This document shows, in pieces, positions 33,387-44,191 of a stretch of 64,000 nucleotides of DNA. The DNA is from Gliomastix tumulicola. Its lineage: Eukaryota > Ascomycota > Sordariomycetes > Hypocreales > Bionectriaceae. Made by a program: the position numbers and the translations under genes. Under the pieces are notes generated by a model. That model did not search any database. It had not been told where the DNA came from and saw nothing but the letters and a program-made list of their open reading frames with translations. Numbering within the stretch: position 1 is the stretch's first letter; the number at the start of each line of letters is the position of its first letter. Where the stretch lies: assembly GCA_001599755.1 (NCBI GenBank), contig BCHX01000008.1, forward strand, positions 2,356,001 to 2,420,000, in the 5' to 3' direction.

Positions 33387-35504
33387 TCACTGATTGCCCA
33401 ATCTTGCCCTTCCCTCCCCCATCCGGAATGCTTGTGATACAGTCATTTCGTTCCGCACCAGAAGCTCTGTCATCTCCTCGATGGAGAACGGTTGAAGCTC
33501 GAGGTGCTCCGCCATGAAGAGCGCTTCCCAGTCGTCAGAGCTTCGAGTGGTGACCAGCACCGCACCTGGTCCGCCCCGCGGCCAGAATGCCTCCAGGTCC
33601 TTTGCCGCCGTCACGTTGTCGAAGACCAGTAGCCATCGTCGGGATTTCGGCTCCAACGTATCTTCCGTCGAGTATTTCCTTGAATCGTAGAGCAAGCCCA
33701 TGAACTTGAACATGGCCACATCCCCAGGGGTATGCGCAGCTGCGAGCCCAAGTTTGATGGCGATCTGCTTGTAGGATGCCAGAATTTGCTGGGGGGAGTC
33801 AGCCCGAACCCAGAATGCTGAATCAAAAAGTTGAGGCTCCCGGGCAGTGTAGCAAAACTCCAGGGCCAGTGATGTCTTTCCTACGGGACCAACACCCGAG
33901 ATAACGTAGCCTGGACACGCATTTATCCCGCCGCCACGTGCAGTCTCTCCCAGTTTGGCGTATGAGGAGAATGCTGCATGTAACCGCTTCAATTCTGACG
34001 AGCGGCCGTAGAATCCCGATGGCCGTGGAGGCAGAATCTTTAGAAATTCCGGTCGGTCCTTGGTGATGGAAAGCAGCCTACGTGATGTACTGGTCGCAAC
34101 GAGATGACGGGCATGCTGCAGAGACTTCAAGTGCTTAAAGGAGGGATCCGGAATGTACCGAAGGGTGTGGATAACCTCCTCAGCCAGACACAAAGTAGGA
34201 GCCTCCTCCGCCTCTGTCGGAGAAGTTGAGATGCGTCCGGGAGCCCTTTTCCACATGGGTTCAATGTTGTCCTCGGACAGCGAGGTGAATCTTGGCAGCA
34301 CGTATATATCTCGTGTTGCCACATCACGCCTGCCTTCCTTCGGGAACCAGGGCGCCCAGCCACGTTCAATAGGCCCCTCGTTGCTGTTTGTCCTCCAAAA
34401 GTGATTGTGGGGAGTATGAGTTGTTGTGCTGAGCAGAACCGCCCGTGGGTAATTGCCTGTGTACTTTGACCATTCCGCATCGGTACAGGCGAGAAAGGCG
34501 GCATACAGGCCATCGAATTCTGCCAGCCGTTCCACGGGGAGCCGGATTGATAGCCCAGAGTTCGTCAGGGCGTAGTCAAGCTTCTGTGGAGCCCCAACAA
34601 TGTCGTCTTGAGTGTCCTGTGCAAGAGGTCGGAAGTTGTACGAATGCTGGAACTGATCGGGTGACAATGCGAGCATTGTCGAGACTTGCTCGAGTCCTAG
34701 CACAGTTGTCTCATCGGGCGGAGATGTCCAGGCGAATATCGAGTGATCATTGGATACCTTCAGAATCGCTTCTTGAAGCCGAATGAAGGCGTGGGCTCCC
34801 TCCCCGTATATTGGGGCCATGTACACCCCAAAGAGGCCCATGAGGGAGTATGCCCGGTCCTCGATCCGCTTCGTCTTCCTCCCAGCTGCCCAGGACATCT
34901 TCTTGGCGATACTGGTCAGTTTGATCGCTGATGTGATGGTCAAAACGGAAACGTCGACGTTGGTGATTTCCTTGATGGCTGCGGATATGAAGTCGTCTGT
35001 CTTGGCCCCAATGAAGGACCAGGAGCCATCAAAGAATTGGACGATTCTTGGGGCGATAAGCTCCTGAAGCGTCCATCCTCGTGTAAACCAAACGCTTTTG
35101 GAGAATGAGGATGACAGAAAATCTTCATCGACTCCATGAGAAACAGCGACATCGTCCAGAAAAGCGTAGCATATTGATGATCGCTCGTAATACGCGTACA
35201 TGGACGTGATAGACTCGGAGAGCTCAGCGCTGCTGCTCTTGTTAATGCAACAAGTGTCGACCCATGCGTACTGGAACCCATCCCGATGGGCTTGTTTGCA
35301 GCAGTTGAGAAGCTTGCTGTATCCTTTCTTTGCTTCTGGATGGCCCGAGACCATATCTTCATATGACACCTCATCCTCATCCTCACCCCATCTATGCGAA
35401 AGAATGGCGTACTTCGTGGAGTCAGCATTGCGCTGAAGACGAATGCGGAGATCTAGGTCCCCGTCGGAATTTTGGTAGACCACATCCCACGTTAGAAGAT
35501 GCAT
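33387..35504 (-). CDS. HET/NB-ARC (NLR-like) protein lacking C-terminal repeats
   Basis: Single-exon, 705 residues. An N-terminal HET domain is clear: YAILSHRWGEDEDEVSYEDM, WVDTCCINKSSSAELSESI, SICYAFLDDV and FTRGWTLQELIAPRIV, then RAYSLMGLFGVYMAPIYGEG. From about residue 510 an NB-ARC nucleotide-binding domain begins (FYGRSSELKRLHAAF), with Walker A GVGPVGKTSLALEF near 535, Walker B RWLLVFDNV near 625 and the VLVTTRSS sensor strand. The reading frame stops about 45 residues after that sensor, before the winged-helix domain and any WD, TPR or ankyrin repeats expected for a fungal NLR. It could be a genuinely short HET-NB-ARC protein or a truncated allele. HET-NLRs act as non-self receptors that trigger cell death; the target here is unknown. 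Confidence 0.88.
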   Translation of the reverse strand: MHLLTWDVVYQNSDGDLDLRIRLQRNADSTKYAILSHRWGEDEDEVSYEDMVSGHPEAKKGYSKLLNCCKQAHRDGFQYAWVDTCCINKSSSAELSESITSMYAYYERSSICYAFLDDVAVSHGVDEDFLSSSFSKSVWFTRGWTLQELIAPRIVQFFDGSWSFIGAKTDDFISAAIKEITNVDVSVLTITSAIKLTSIAKKMSWAAGRKTKRIEDRAYSLMGLFGVYMAPIYGEGAHAFIRLQEAILKVSNDHSIFAWTSPPDETTVLGLEQVSTMLALSPDQFQHSYNFRPLAQDTQDDIVGAPQKLDYALTNSGLSIRLPVERLAEFDGLYAAFLACTDAEWSKYTGNYPRAVLLSTTTHTPHNHFWRTNSNEGPIERGWAPWFPKEGRRDVATRDIYVLPRFTSLSEDNIEPMWKRAPGRISTSPTEAEEAPTLCLAEEVIHTLRYIPDPSFKHLKSLQHARHLVATSTSRRLLSITKDRPEFLKILPPRPSGFYGRSSELKRLHAAFSSYAKLGETARGGGINACPGYVISGVGPVGKTSLALEFCYTAREPQLFDSAFWVRADSPQQILASYKQIAIKLGLAAAHTPGDVAMFKFMGLLYDSRKYSTEDTLEPKSRRWLLVFDNVTAAKDLEAFWPRGGPGAVLVTTRSSDDWEALFMAEHLELQPFSIEEMTELLVRNEMTVSQAFRMGEGRARLGNQ

Positions 35505-36573
35505 CGGCTCTCGGTGCCTTCAGACTGATGAGAGATGTGAAGGCTAGGATCAGAAGTAAACCTCACAACGACAGATGATCGCAAAGACTGGAAGGGAAGC
35601 AATTCAGGGTGCTACATGACTTGAACAAAGCAGCTTACCAAGATGCGGGGTAGGGCAGCTGCAGGCGCCTTATCTGGGTTGCTTGGGTCGCAACGGTTGC
35701 CTTGCATGCATTTCAGCCGCATGGGCTTCGCGTAAAGGGTCTTATGGCGGAGTGTTACTTAACTTTTGATGTGGGCTACGTTCACCTTGTCGCGTGTAGC
35801 GTGTGGCGTGTGGCGTGGCGCCATTTGTTAGCAGTTGCTATAGCTGATATATCCAGCATTACCGGCTGCGGAATACGTACACTAGAACTTCAGCATCAAG
35901 CTCGTGTCAAAGGGCCCGAGGTGTTGATGAGTCCGCTAGCCAAGCCTGACTGCCCGGGTCAAGCGATTTGCTGGCCCATCGTACGTACGTCTTACGTGTA
36001 AGCAAATAATCACCAAATTCGGTCAGTATCTAGCCATCACCACTTGAGCCCATGCGAATTTGACATTTATTATTATTTCCTTCATCATGGACAGAGCATA
36101 CGATGCTAGATATTCGGGGCAAGCACTACGGCCACTCTCATTGCTCATCTCTAAAGTCACGCAGGAGAGCACCGTGTACTGCTACGTTGGCCGAGAGCAT
36201 ACGAGAGTCAGGCTTGGATCTACCGGAAAGGCGTGGCATAGCACTCGATACCCCTGAGCTAGGTACAGTGAAACCCTGTTACCTCAACACCATGCTTGGA
36301 CTATTCAAGGGAGTCACGGACCACATCAAGCTTATGCACGCGGGGTCTCAGACTACTACCTATACCTTATTAATATTCCACCTGCCTGAACCCTGTCCCG
36401 ACTCTGCTTCTTTAGCTTGCGGTCAAAAGTGGATTCTTCTCCCGCAAGGACCTACTTACCTACCAACTGAAGCTGATGCTTCCCTCGAATTTCCCTCCCG
36501 CACACAGAACTTCGACTTCCCGCATCACCTTGGTCTGGCACCGTCCACTTCCGTGTCTGGCCTTCCAACTCCG
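35505..36573. other. divergent region between HET/NB-ARC and zinc-cluster genes
   Basis: About 1.07 kb between the divergent starts. The frame of the zinc-cluster gene is open back to 36103, but that part reads like untranslated leader (TATA-like stretches, no domain). A CGT/ACGT-rich patch lies near 35980-36000. Confidence 0.4.
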
Positions 36574-37932
36574 ATGCAGCAGTCTCTGAGACGCAAATCC
36601 TGCCAAGCCTGCGCGAGATCCAAGCGCCGATGTGACCTGACGGCTCCTCGCTGCAAACGATGCCAGCAAAGGGGCAGAGAATGCATCTACCCGCGGATCT
36701 CGCCCGCAGGTCCGACAAGTGATGGGGAGGCTGTTCCCAGTTACAACTTTGAGTTGTCTCTGACGCCTCCAGCATCGTCCAACTCACACATGCAATGGAG
36801 TGCAGACTCTGTGATCTTGGATGACTCCGGTTTGGGCAGCCCCGGACTCAGTCTAGACTCTCTTCAAAGCACGTTCGACCCGGCACAGACTGTCCCGAAG
36901 CCACTGTCTCCAGTGATGCTCTCGCTGCTTGAGGACATCATAGGCCAGCAAGGGATCTCTTCCTTTGCCTCGCTGGACCCCGGTCCCTCTGGATCAAGAG
37001 CGCTCTTCGACCTCGCAACGCTGGCCAACAATCACGCAACAATATCACCAGTTGCGCTGGCCCCGAAGCCCTTCCTCGACCGCGGCATTTTTGTGCCACG
37101 TACGGAATACGCAGCACGGAGGGTCGCGTCCCAGGCTTCCGCTCTCGCCATGCAGGGGCGGACAGTCTTCATCCACCACACGCATATCGCGTCGTCGTCA
37201 TCCCTCCGAGACGCCTTCTCGGCGAGCGCCCTGCACGCCATGCGCAACCCCGCCAACGCGTCCATCGTCCGTGGCGAGATCGCACGGAGGGCGGCTGCCC
37301 TGATAGACGCGATGGAGGCTGCGACGGCGCGCCATCCGACGCCGCTTGAGCTCGACGTGCTGCATCCCGTGCAGGCTCTCATCATCTACCAGTGCATCCG
37401 TCTCTTCTCGACTTCGGACATTGTCCAGCAAGGGCAAGCAGAGCGTGACGGCGAGCGTCTGCGTGCCTGGGTCGACAGGCTCAAGCAGAAGCTGCATCCA
37501 TTGCCTGCACCATCAAGTGTCGCCGAGTCTCAGAGCTGGGAGGCCTGGATCCGGGAGGAGAGCGTGCGCCGGACGGTCATATTCGCGGAGATCCTTGCCG
37601 GGATATACACGTTCCTCAAGTACGGATGGGACGATGCGCACGAGCGCATGCCCACGCTGGAGTTCACGGCGAGCGTGGCACTCTGGGAGGCGAGGTCGGC
37701 GGTTGAGTGGAGGATGCTGCGTGCCACGAATCCGGAGTTTCGCGTCACAATCGCAACGTTTGACGATGATATAGCTGGAGCGAAGCCGTCTGATGTCGAC
37801 GACTTGTCGGTTGCCATGCGTGCCATCAACTTTGGGCTTGAGAGCCTGGAGGAGTGGCTTGCGGGTGATGCAGTGGCCACGCAGAAATGGGGACTCAGGG
37901 CGGACTCAGAAAGTCATGCTTCATATTGGTAG
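36574..37932 (+). CDS. Zn(II)2Cys6 transcription factor
   Basis: Predicted nuclear DNA-binding regulator of 452 residues. The zinc cluster near residues 10-38 is SCQACARSKRRCDLTAPRC followed by KRCQQRGRECIYP, a full six-Cys C6 motif. I chose the ATG just before it (MQQSLRRKSC), as in many fungal relatives; the frame stays open up to an ATG at 36103, which would add 157 residues of non-domain sequence. The C-terminal part resembles the usual middle-homology region: QALIIYQCIRLFSTSDI, then WEAWIREESVRRTVIFAEIL. Target genes are unknown. It converges on the short-chain dehydrogenase gene (140 bp between stops) and diverges from the HET/NB-ARC gene. Confidence 0.87.
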   Translation: MQQSLRRKSCQACARSKRRCDLTAPRCKRCQQRGRECIYPRISPAGPTSDGEAVPSYNFELSLTPPASSNSHMQWSADSVILDDSGLGSPGLSLDSLQSTFDPAQTVPKPLSPVMLSLLEDIIGQQGISSFASLDPGPSGSRALFDLATLANNHATISPVALAPKPFLDRGIFVPRTEYAARRVASQASALAMQGRTVFIHHTHIASSSSLRDAFSASALHAMRNPANASIVRGEIARRAAALIDAMEAATARHPTPLELDVLHPVQALIIYQCIRLFSTSDIVQQGQAERDGERLRAWVDRLKQKLHPLPAPSSVAESQSWEAWIREESVRRTVIFAEILAGIYTFLKYGWDDAHERMPTLEFTASVALWEARSAVEWRMLRATNPEFRVTIATFDDDIAGAKPSDVDDLSVAMRAINFGLESLEEWLAGDAVATQKWGLRADSESHASYW

Positions 37933-38072
37933 CTTTCCATGCATTCTTCTCAAATCTACTTTTTCTTTTTATACTAGGCTAGAATTTGAGCAACATCATC
38001 TAGCTACCATGTCGAACAACCCCCCCGATAGCTGGTTACGTGTTTGGCAATCCAGCTTTACCAGCAGCCCCC

Positions 38073-39056
38073 TCAGAGTCCATGGACTCCGATCCGGAGA
38101 AACTTCTGATCGTCCTCGATGCGTTGTCGGAGCTTCCCGCTCTGCAACTCCTCGACATCCCAGGCAGACCAGAAGAATCGTCCATGCAGGAACGAGGCCT
38201 CGGACGAGGCGCACCAAACCGCCAGGGAGCCCGGCAGGCTGCTGTCGTCCCAGTCGAGCGAAGTCTCGTCCAGGCCCTGCTCCTCCGCAGCCGGAGAGAG
38301 GATGGCACCGGGATGGACGCTGATGATCTGCAAGTCGGAGGGATCCTTCTCGCTCGCGAGCTGCTGCAGAAGCAGTGTTCCCGAATTCTTCGTCAAGCCG
38401 TAGCTTGGGGCGTTCTTTGTCGCCGGCCAGTCGTGGATGCCCGAGGTTGCTACGTTGACGACGAATTTCTAAGTAGATTTTCGGTCAGAATACTGGTCTC
38501 TGGAACGGACACAAGACCTTTTAATAATACTTACCTGTCTTCCCTTGAAGGTTGGCTGTTGGTCAAATCGATAGCAGAACTGATGATGAGAGCGAACGTT
38601 GACCTCGAACTGACGCCAAACCCACTGCCACTCGAGCTCCCACATCTTTCCCACTCCGATCATGGCCGCGTTGAGCACCAAGACGTCCACATGGACGCCA
38701 TCAGCCGCGAGGCCGTCCCACAGCGCATCGATACTCTTGGGGTCCGAGATCTGGCACTCCCTCGCCTCAAACTCGGTCACTGCGCCTGCAGTTTCCTGCT
38801 GGAGGTCCCTGATCGCACCCTGAAGCTTAGCAGCCTTCCTTCCGACTATGATCACCTTTGAGGCACCAGCCAGAGCAAAGGCCTTGACGATGGCAAAGCC
38901 TATTCCAGTGCCTCCGCCAGTGACTAGGACGGTGCGGCCTGCTTGAGAGAGGGCAGAGCGGGTGGGAAGAATGGCCGGGTATTCTCGCTTGTGAAGCTTC
39001 TCGGTGAGTGGGATGACATGATAGTCATAGAGCGGCTCTTTGATCTGTTCAGACAT
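38073..39056 (-). CDS. short-chain dehydrogenase/reductase (SDR)
   Basis: Exons right to left: 38535-39056 and 38468-38073, joined CAG|GTAAGT to TTAG|AAA in phase 0; 305 residues. The cofactor loop is TGGGTGIGFAIVKAF, the structural NAA motif appears in DVLVLNAAMIG, and the catalytic pair is in the YGLTK motif with the Ser in the ATSG segment. Classical SDR reducing or oxidising a hydroxy/keto substrate with NAD(P)H; specificity unknown. I took MSEQIKEPLYDYHVIP as the start; an upstream in-frame ATG would add 36 Ser-rich residues. A TATATATA element sits near 39145-39154, about 90 bp upstream of the chosen ATG, so the longer start would leave almost no leader. Confidence 0.9.
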
Positions 39057-40887
39057 GGTGATGGTGGTTTGTCGAGAAGAGGGTGGCAGTGAAATGGAGG
39101 AAGAAGTTGACGAGTTACTCGATGATGGCCTGGACAGTTTCAAGCTATATATACTTGAAGCCATACCAGACTCTCATGAATGACTCTCTGCTTCATTAAC
39201 ATGATCTTGCTAATCTTCAGCCAAATGCTCATTGTGAACAGCTCCTCATTGTGAGCAGCACCGACTTCACGGCGGCCAAATGTGGATTATCCCGCCGCCC
39301 CGATCCGCCTGTGAGACGGAACTCCGCGTGCCATCTGCACAGCGTCCGCTTGTCACGAAATCGTGGAATGGAAGACACTGTTGAGAAATAGATGCTTATA
39401 AAGCCATTCGGTGGTCTCAATTCAGGTGTAGAAACACGAACCAGCGCATAACTCAACGGCACGCAGACACGCTGCAATCAGGCCGTCACCCATCCACGCT
39501 CCGACTGCGCTCCGACGCTCCCCCTATCAAGGCGGGTTCCCGACTTACGAGTTACGCCATAATGCCAGCCACAATTGACGTTCCGGCGCACTAATCTGCA
39601 TTGGATCGTTCATCCGACACAGCTTTCTGGACCCAAGGCACCAAGAGATAGTCTGCAGCGAGTCTGGACACACATTGTAGACTTGCCTGCCCTTCACGCC
39701 TGGGTAAACCATCCACCCAATGAAGCGCAGCACAATCGGCCAGCGCACTAGTGACCTCAGGGCTGAAGATGAGGTGTTCAATTTATGCAACAGCGCGGGT
39801 CCACGATACAATGAGACGAGGGTACCTCTCACGGCGTTGTCATCATCTTACTGCTGCTCTGCGGCGAGGAGAACGACGCGAAGCATACGGCACTTCAATT
39901 TGATCGATGGAACGCCCACGGACAGTGGCGGTTTCAGTGCAATCCCCGCCGTCCGCGACTGCAACGCTGGCATCATTTAATCCCCGCAGACCGAAGAGCA
40001 TGAGGAAGACGCTCATCGCTCTGTGGCACGGAGATTGCTTGATGTAGGTGGTGGCGGCGGCCAGCAGGCCTAAATAGCCACAATGGCAGGGATGTGGTGT
40101 TGGAATCGGATGTTCTGTGCCGTTGTGGGAGGAGGATCGGGTGGGCGTCGCGGCTGCACTGGCTGCTGCTGAGCCCTAACAGCGCCTTAACAATTCCATA
40201 GCATCATCATCGCCTCCAGTTGATCAATGACGTTGCCGCACAGCTGCCCTTGTCCAGCGGCCATCATGAGATCATCCACTACCTGGAGGGGCATGGCGGC
40301 TCAACGACGCTGCTGTCAGCACAGCAGAGCCAGCCGATCCCAACAACTCATCATTCCTGTCCAGGCGATGAGAAAGACCCCTCGAAATGGAGGCTGTGCC
40401 CTCGGGGGGTGGTGTCTGGGCATCCACCGCTTATTGGCCGCCGGCAAAATAAGAGCCGTGCTAGGCTGATTCATAAACCAGTTCGGCGTGCTTGATAGCG
40501 TCATGATACCATGCTGCTAGCGAGCTCCGTGCCCACCCCCGGAAGGGATTGGATGGTCATCACAGCTTCGCTTGCCCCTCCATCCGGTCTGCTCTAGCTG
40601 GTTCCCTGGATGACTAGCCCATGCTATGGCCAACGGGCTGAACAAGAGGGAGGGTGGTGCTCTTCCGTCCCCCGCCACAAGGTATTTGATATCCTGTCGT
40701 TGCCATGTGCACCGCCCCCGAGCTTAATTGCTGGATCGTTTCGCTGCTTTAATAGACAGCTGTTCCCCCCCTTCTGTTTGTGGTTGGACATCGTGACGAG
40801 CAGCCGGTTCTCCCACATCCCTTCAGTGCGCAGGAAATTCCCACCACATACCCGAACCCGACAGAGTCGCCCTGCATCTCCGTCTCC
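39057..40887. other. divergent intergenic region, no gene seen
   Basis: About 1.8 kb between SDR and WW-protein starts. Several short frames exist but none looks like protein. The WW-protein leader and possibly an upstream noncoding exon should lie at the right end. Confidence 0.45.
39145..39154 (-). promoter_or_regulatory. TATA box of the SDR gene
   Basis: GTATATATAG on the minus strand, about 90 bp before the chosen start codon. It argues for the shorter start. Confidence 0.55.
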
Positions 40888-42404
40888 ATGCAGACAGCTA
40901 TTCCCCCTCAGGCCAGCGGCCCAACAGGCGGCCCTCCAGTGCCTCCAGGCTGGGTCGCTCAATGGAGCGACCAGCACCGCGCGTGGTACGAACCCAGGAG
41001 TGACTTGGATGGAGGTTTTGAGTATCTACTTAAGTACTGACTGTCATTTCTAGGTTCTACGTTAATACCCAGACGCATGCTTCACAGTGGGAGCCTCCCT
41101 CTGCACAACCATCCCATCCATACGCCCACGGCGGCTCCGACTCCGCTTCGATACCGTCGCAGCATTCCCTACAGCCCCAGTACCAGAACCCCCAGCAGCA
41201 GCAGCCTCAGCAGCCTCAGCCTCAGCTTGGCCAGTCAGAACAAGAAGCGCAAGATGCAGCTCTAGCGGCACGCCTCCAGGCCGAGGAGAACAGCGCCGGC
41301 GGCGGCCGTCCCCCGCTCTCCCCGTCGCACTCGCAGCAGCAGCAGCAGCAGCACGCCGGCGACGAGGCCCTGGCCGCGAGACTCCAGGCAGACGAAAATA
41401 CCCGGAGCGGCGGCGGCGGCGCGCACTCGCCATATCCCCAGCAGCAGCAGCAGCAGCATCTCCAGAGCCACAACCCGTATGCGCCGGGCGGCCCGAGCCC
41501 GAGCCCTCATCCCCCGCACAACAACTCCTTCCCGTCCCAGCCGCAATACGGCGCGGCGGCGGCGTACGGAGGAGGAGGACTGCAGCCTCAGTACAGCCAC
41601 GACGGCGCGAGTCCGGCTCCGGGTCACAGTCCTGGGCCCCAGAGCGGTCCTTATCCCTACCAGCAGCAGCCGTCGTATAGTAGTAGTGGCTATCCCCCCC
41701 AGCAGCAGCAGTATGGGCAGCAGCCCCAGCAGCAGCAATATGCGCAGCAGCATCAGTACGCACAGCAGCCCCAGCAACACGGATATCCCCAGAGCAGCCA
41801 TGGACAGACGCCGCAGCCAGACTCCAGCAGGTCGGGCCTCTTTGGGAAAGTGCTCGGCAAGGCCAAGAACCGGCTCTCGACGGCCGGTGTCGTCGGGACG
41901 GGCGCAGGCGCAGGTGCCGCTGCTGGCTACGGCGCCTCTCAGTATCACGGCCAGCAGCATGGCCAGCAGCACGGCGGCCAGCAGCCCAACTACGCTGCTC
42001 CCTCCTCCGGCCACGCGCCGGCTCCCGACCAGTCCGGCAGCAAGAAGAAGAGCAAGAACAAGTGGGCGCTGCCCGCGGGTGCTGCGGCCGGCGGCGTCGG
42101 TCTCGGTGCCATCGGTGGCGTGGCCCTGAGCGCGGTCAAGAAGAAGCTCGAGGGCGGCCACAAGAAGAAGCATTACGGCGGCCATGGCGGTCACCACGGC
42201 ATGGGCGGCATGCACATGGGAGGGATGCACGGTGGCGGCCATGGCGGCGGCGGCCACGGCGGCGAGTATCATGAGGGTGGTGAAGGCGGCGGTTCGGGCT
42301 CGAGCAGCGCGTCCAGCGTCAGCAGCAGCGATCACGGAGGGAGCGACGGAGGTGGTGACTATGGCGGCGGTGATGATGGAGGCGGTTTCGACTTCGATTT
42401 CTGA
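40888..42404 (+). CDS. WW-domain protein with polyQ and Gly/His-rich tail
   Basis: Exons are 40888-40985 and 41054-42404, 482 residues. The intron (TG|GTACGA to TCTAG|GTTC) splits the WW domain; joining restores PPGWVAQWSDQHRAWFYVNT then SQWEPP, with both signature Trp and the final Pro. WW domains bind Pro-rich partners. Then follow two copies of an ALAARLQAxEN motif that looks like a ubiquitin-interacting or related short helix, each preceded or followed by polyQ. The middle is Q/Y/P/G-rich and prion-like. A Lys-rich stretch with a Gly/Ala-rich hydrophobic segment (AAAGGVGLGAIGGVAL) follows, and the end is a Gly/His then Gly/Asp tail finishing FDFDF. Function is unknown. The start is the first in-frame ATG before the WW domain. 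Confidence 0.83.
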
Positions 42405-42803
42405 TCTTTGTCTTGTTTTTCCGTTCTGTCGGCCATTTGGTCTCTCTGCCGAGTTGATACCCGTTGTTGTTCGAGCCCTTTCGCTTCAAAAAGGGGTGAT
42501 GGACAAGACGCGAGACGTTTTACGGCCGTTTGTTTTAGATGTTACAGCGCAAGCTTTGGGTTGTTGTGAAGATCGAGGATCTTGTCGAGGATGTACGTAT
42601 GATTGATTTAATGCACACATTTCACGCCAGCTTTCCAACGAAGCCCTCTCGCAGGTAGCAGATCTCGGGCACACGACCATGTCGGCGCCCACCAGAAGAT
42701 CGTGAGAAGATATATACGCCCCTTGCTGATGCAAAGGAATGCATTGCTTATTTGCAGAAGAAAAGAACATATGTGCAAGAAATACCGTGCTGCCCGCGCC
42801 CCT
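42405..42803. other. convergent intergenic region, no gene seen
   Basis: 400 bp between convergent stop codons; 3' ends of both genes expected. Confidence 0.4.
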
Positions 42804-44191
42804 TCAAGGAGCACCATTGTTGACGAGCCGATTCCAGGACCCGTCCGGCAGCCCCGTCAAGACTCCCTCAACAGCGAGATCCTTGATCCTCTGGCACGTA
42901 TCCAGGCCGCCGGAGACGCCCTCGAACGCCATGAGATACGCGCCCAAGCCGGCGACGAGAGGGCTCGAGCCCGAGGTTCCAGAAGCAGAAGTCTGCGAAA
43001 CATCAACGGAGTCAGTTCTCTCTCTCTTGCTTTCGGGATAGGTAGAGAGAAGAGTTTGTGCCAGACACTTACCGATCCTCCCTCGTAGGAGGTCGACTCC
43101 AGGTTGACGCCGGGCGCCCAGACATCGACCACGCCCCCAAAGCTCGAGAAGGACGCCCTCGCATCGGACGAGTCCGTGGCACCCACAGTGCACACCAGCG
43201 GCGCCGACGCAGGCGACGTGTCCTTGGCATCGACATTACTGTTCCCCGCCGCGACGGCCACGAAGACGCCCGCGTTGACCATGGCATCGGCCGCGTCGTT
43301 GCTCGTCTGGCTGTAGCCGCCGCCGAGGGACATGTTAGCCGCCGAACCGCCCTCGCATCCCGGCCGGGCGCCGCCTTCCTGCGCGACAAAGTCCATGGCC
43401 GCGACGATGCCCGCGCCGTCGGCGCTGCCGTCGTCGCGGAAGACCTTGAGGGCGAAGACGCGGGCCTTCTTGGCCACGCCGTAGGTGCGCGAGGCCACGA
43501 GGCCGGCGACCCAGGTCCCGTGGCCGGCGCCGTCGTCGTCGTGGCCGTCGTCGGTGAAGTTCTGCAGCCACTCGGCCCGGCCTTCGAACTCCTCGTGGGA
43601 GACCTTGATGCCCGTGTCGATGATGTACTGTTGTGTTTTCTGGAGTGAGCTTGCCGGTCGCATATACCATTAGTCTCCCGGGGAGAGCTCACCACGCAAG
43701 TGCCCTCGCCCGCACTACTGTCGTACACGTAGTTGGTGAAGCCATTATCGCGGTGCGAAATTCGAGAGAGGCCCCACGGGGCGCCCTCCTGCGAGAGATA
43801 CTCGAACTTGTCCACGGCATAGTCCTGCTCGACATATTCGACCTACAGAACAGAACAAGTCACGTCAGATCTCTCCTGTGCCTTGGTGAAAATGGTCAAG
43901 GATTCTCACGTCGGGATTCCTCCTCACGGCGTCCAGCTCCTCCTCGCTCAGTGCCGCCGCAAACCCCTTGAACCCTTCCGAGTGGTACGAGTAGAGCGTA
44001 TCATGCGCTGCCGACGCGACGGCCACGTCTGCTCCCGCCCGCAGCTTCACGATGTACCGCCCCGGGATGATGCGGGAGGCGTCCGGGGTCAGAAGCGCTG
44101 CGACACCGGGCTCCGTGCTGCGAGCTGGGATCGCGGCGTGGGCGGCTCCGAAGAGCGCCGACCCGAGAGTCAGGACAGAGAGAACGTGCAT
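42804..44191 (-). CDS. secreted subtilisin-like serine protease (S8, proteinase K type)
   Basis: Exons right to left: 43910-44191, 43693-43842, 43073-43627 and 42804-42992; all joins phase 0, 391 residues. Signal peptide MHVLSVLTLGSALFGAAHA, then an I9 propeptide (GRYIVKLRAGAD, SYHSEGFKGFAAALSEEEL), then the peptidase from about residue 107. Catalytic Asp148 is in YIIDTGI, His180 in GAGHGTWVAG, the oxyanion Asn in VAAGNSN, and Ser336 in SGTSGSSPLVAG. Two positions differ from the family: Trp183 replaces the second His of HGTH, and the GTSMATPHVAG block reads GTSGSSPLVAG. Catalytic residues are intact, so activity is expected with altered specificity. In the genome it converges on the WW gene. 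Confidence 0.92.

Noticed and set aside
36103..36573. 157-codon N-terminal extension of the zinc-cluster protein
   Set aside because: Open frame but leader-like content with TATA-type stretches; the ATG directly before the Cys6 motif fits the family better. Left as an alternative start.
41262..42335. 357-codon frame antisense to the WW protein
   Set aside because: Ala/Leu/Arg repeats caused by reverse reading of Gln- and Gly-codon tracts.
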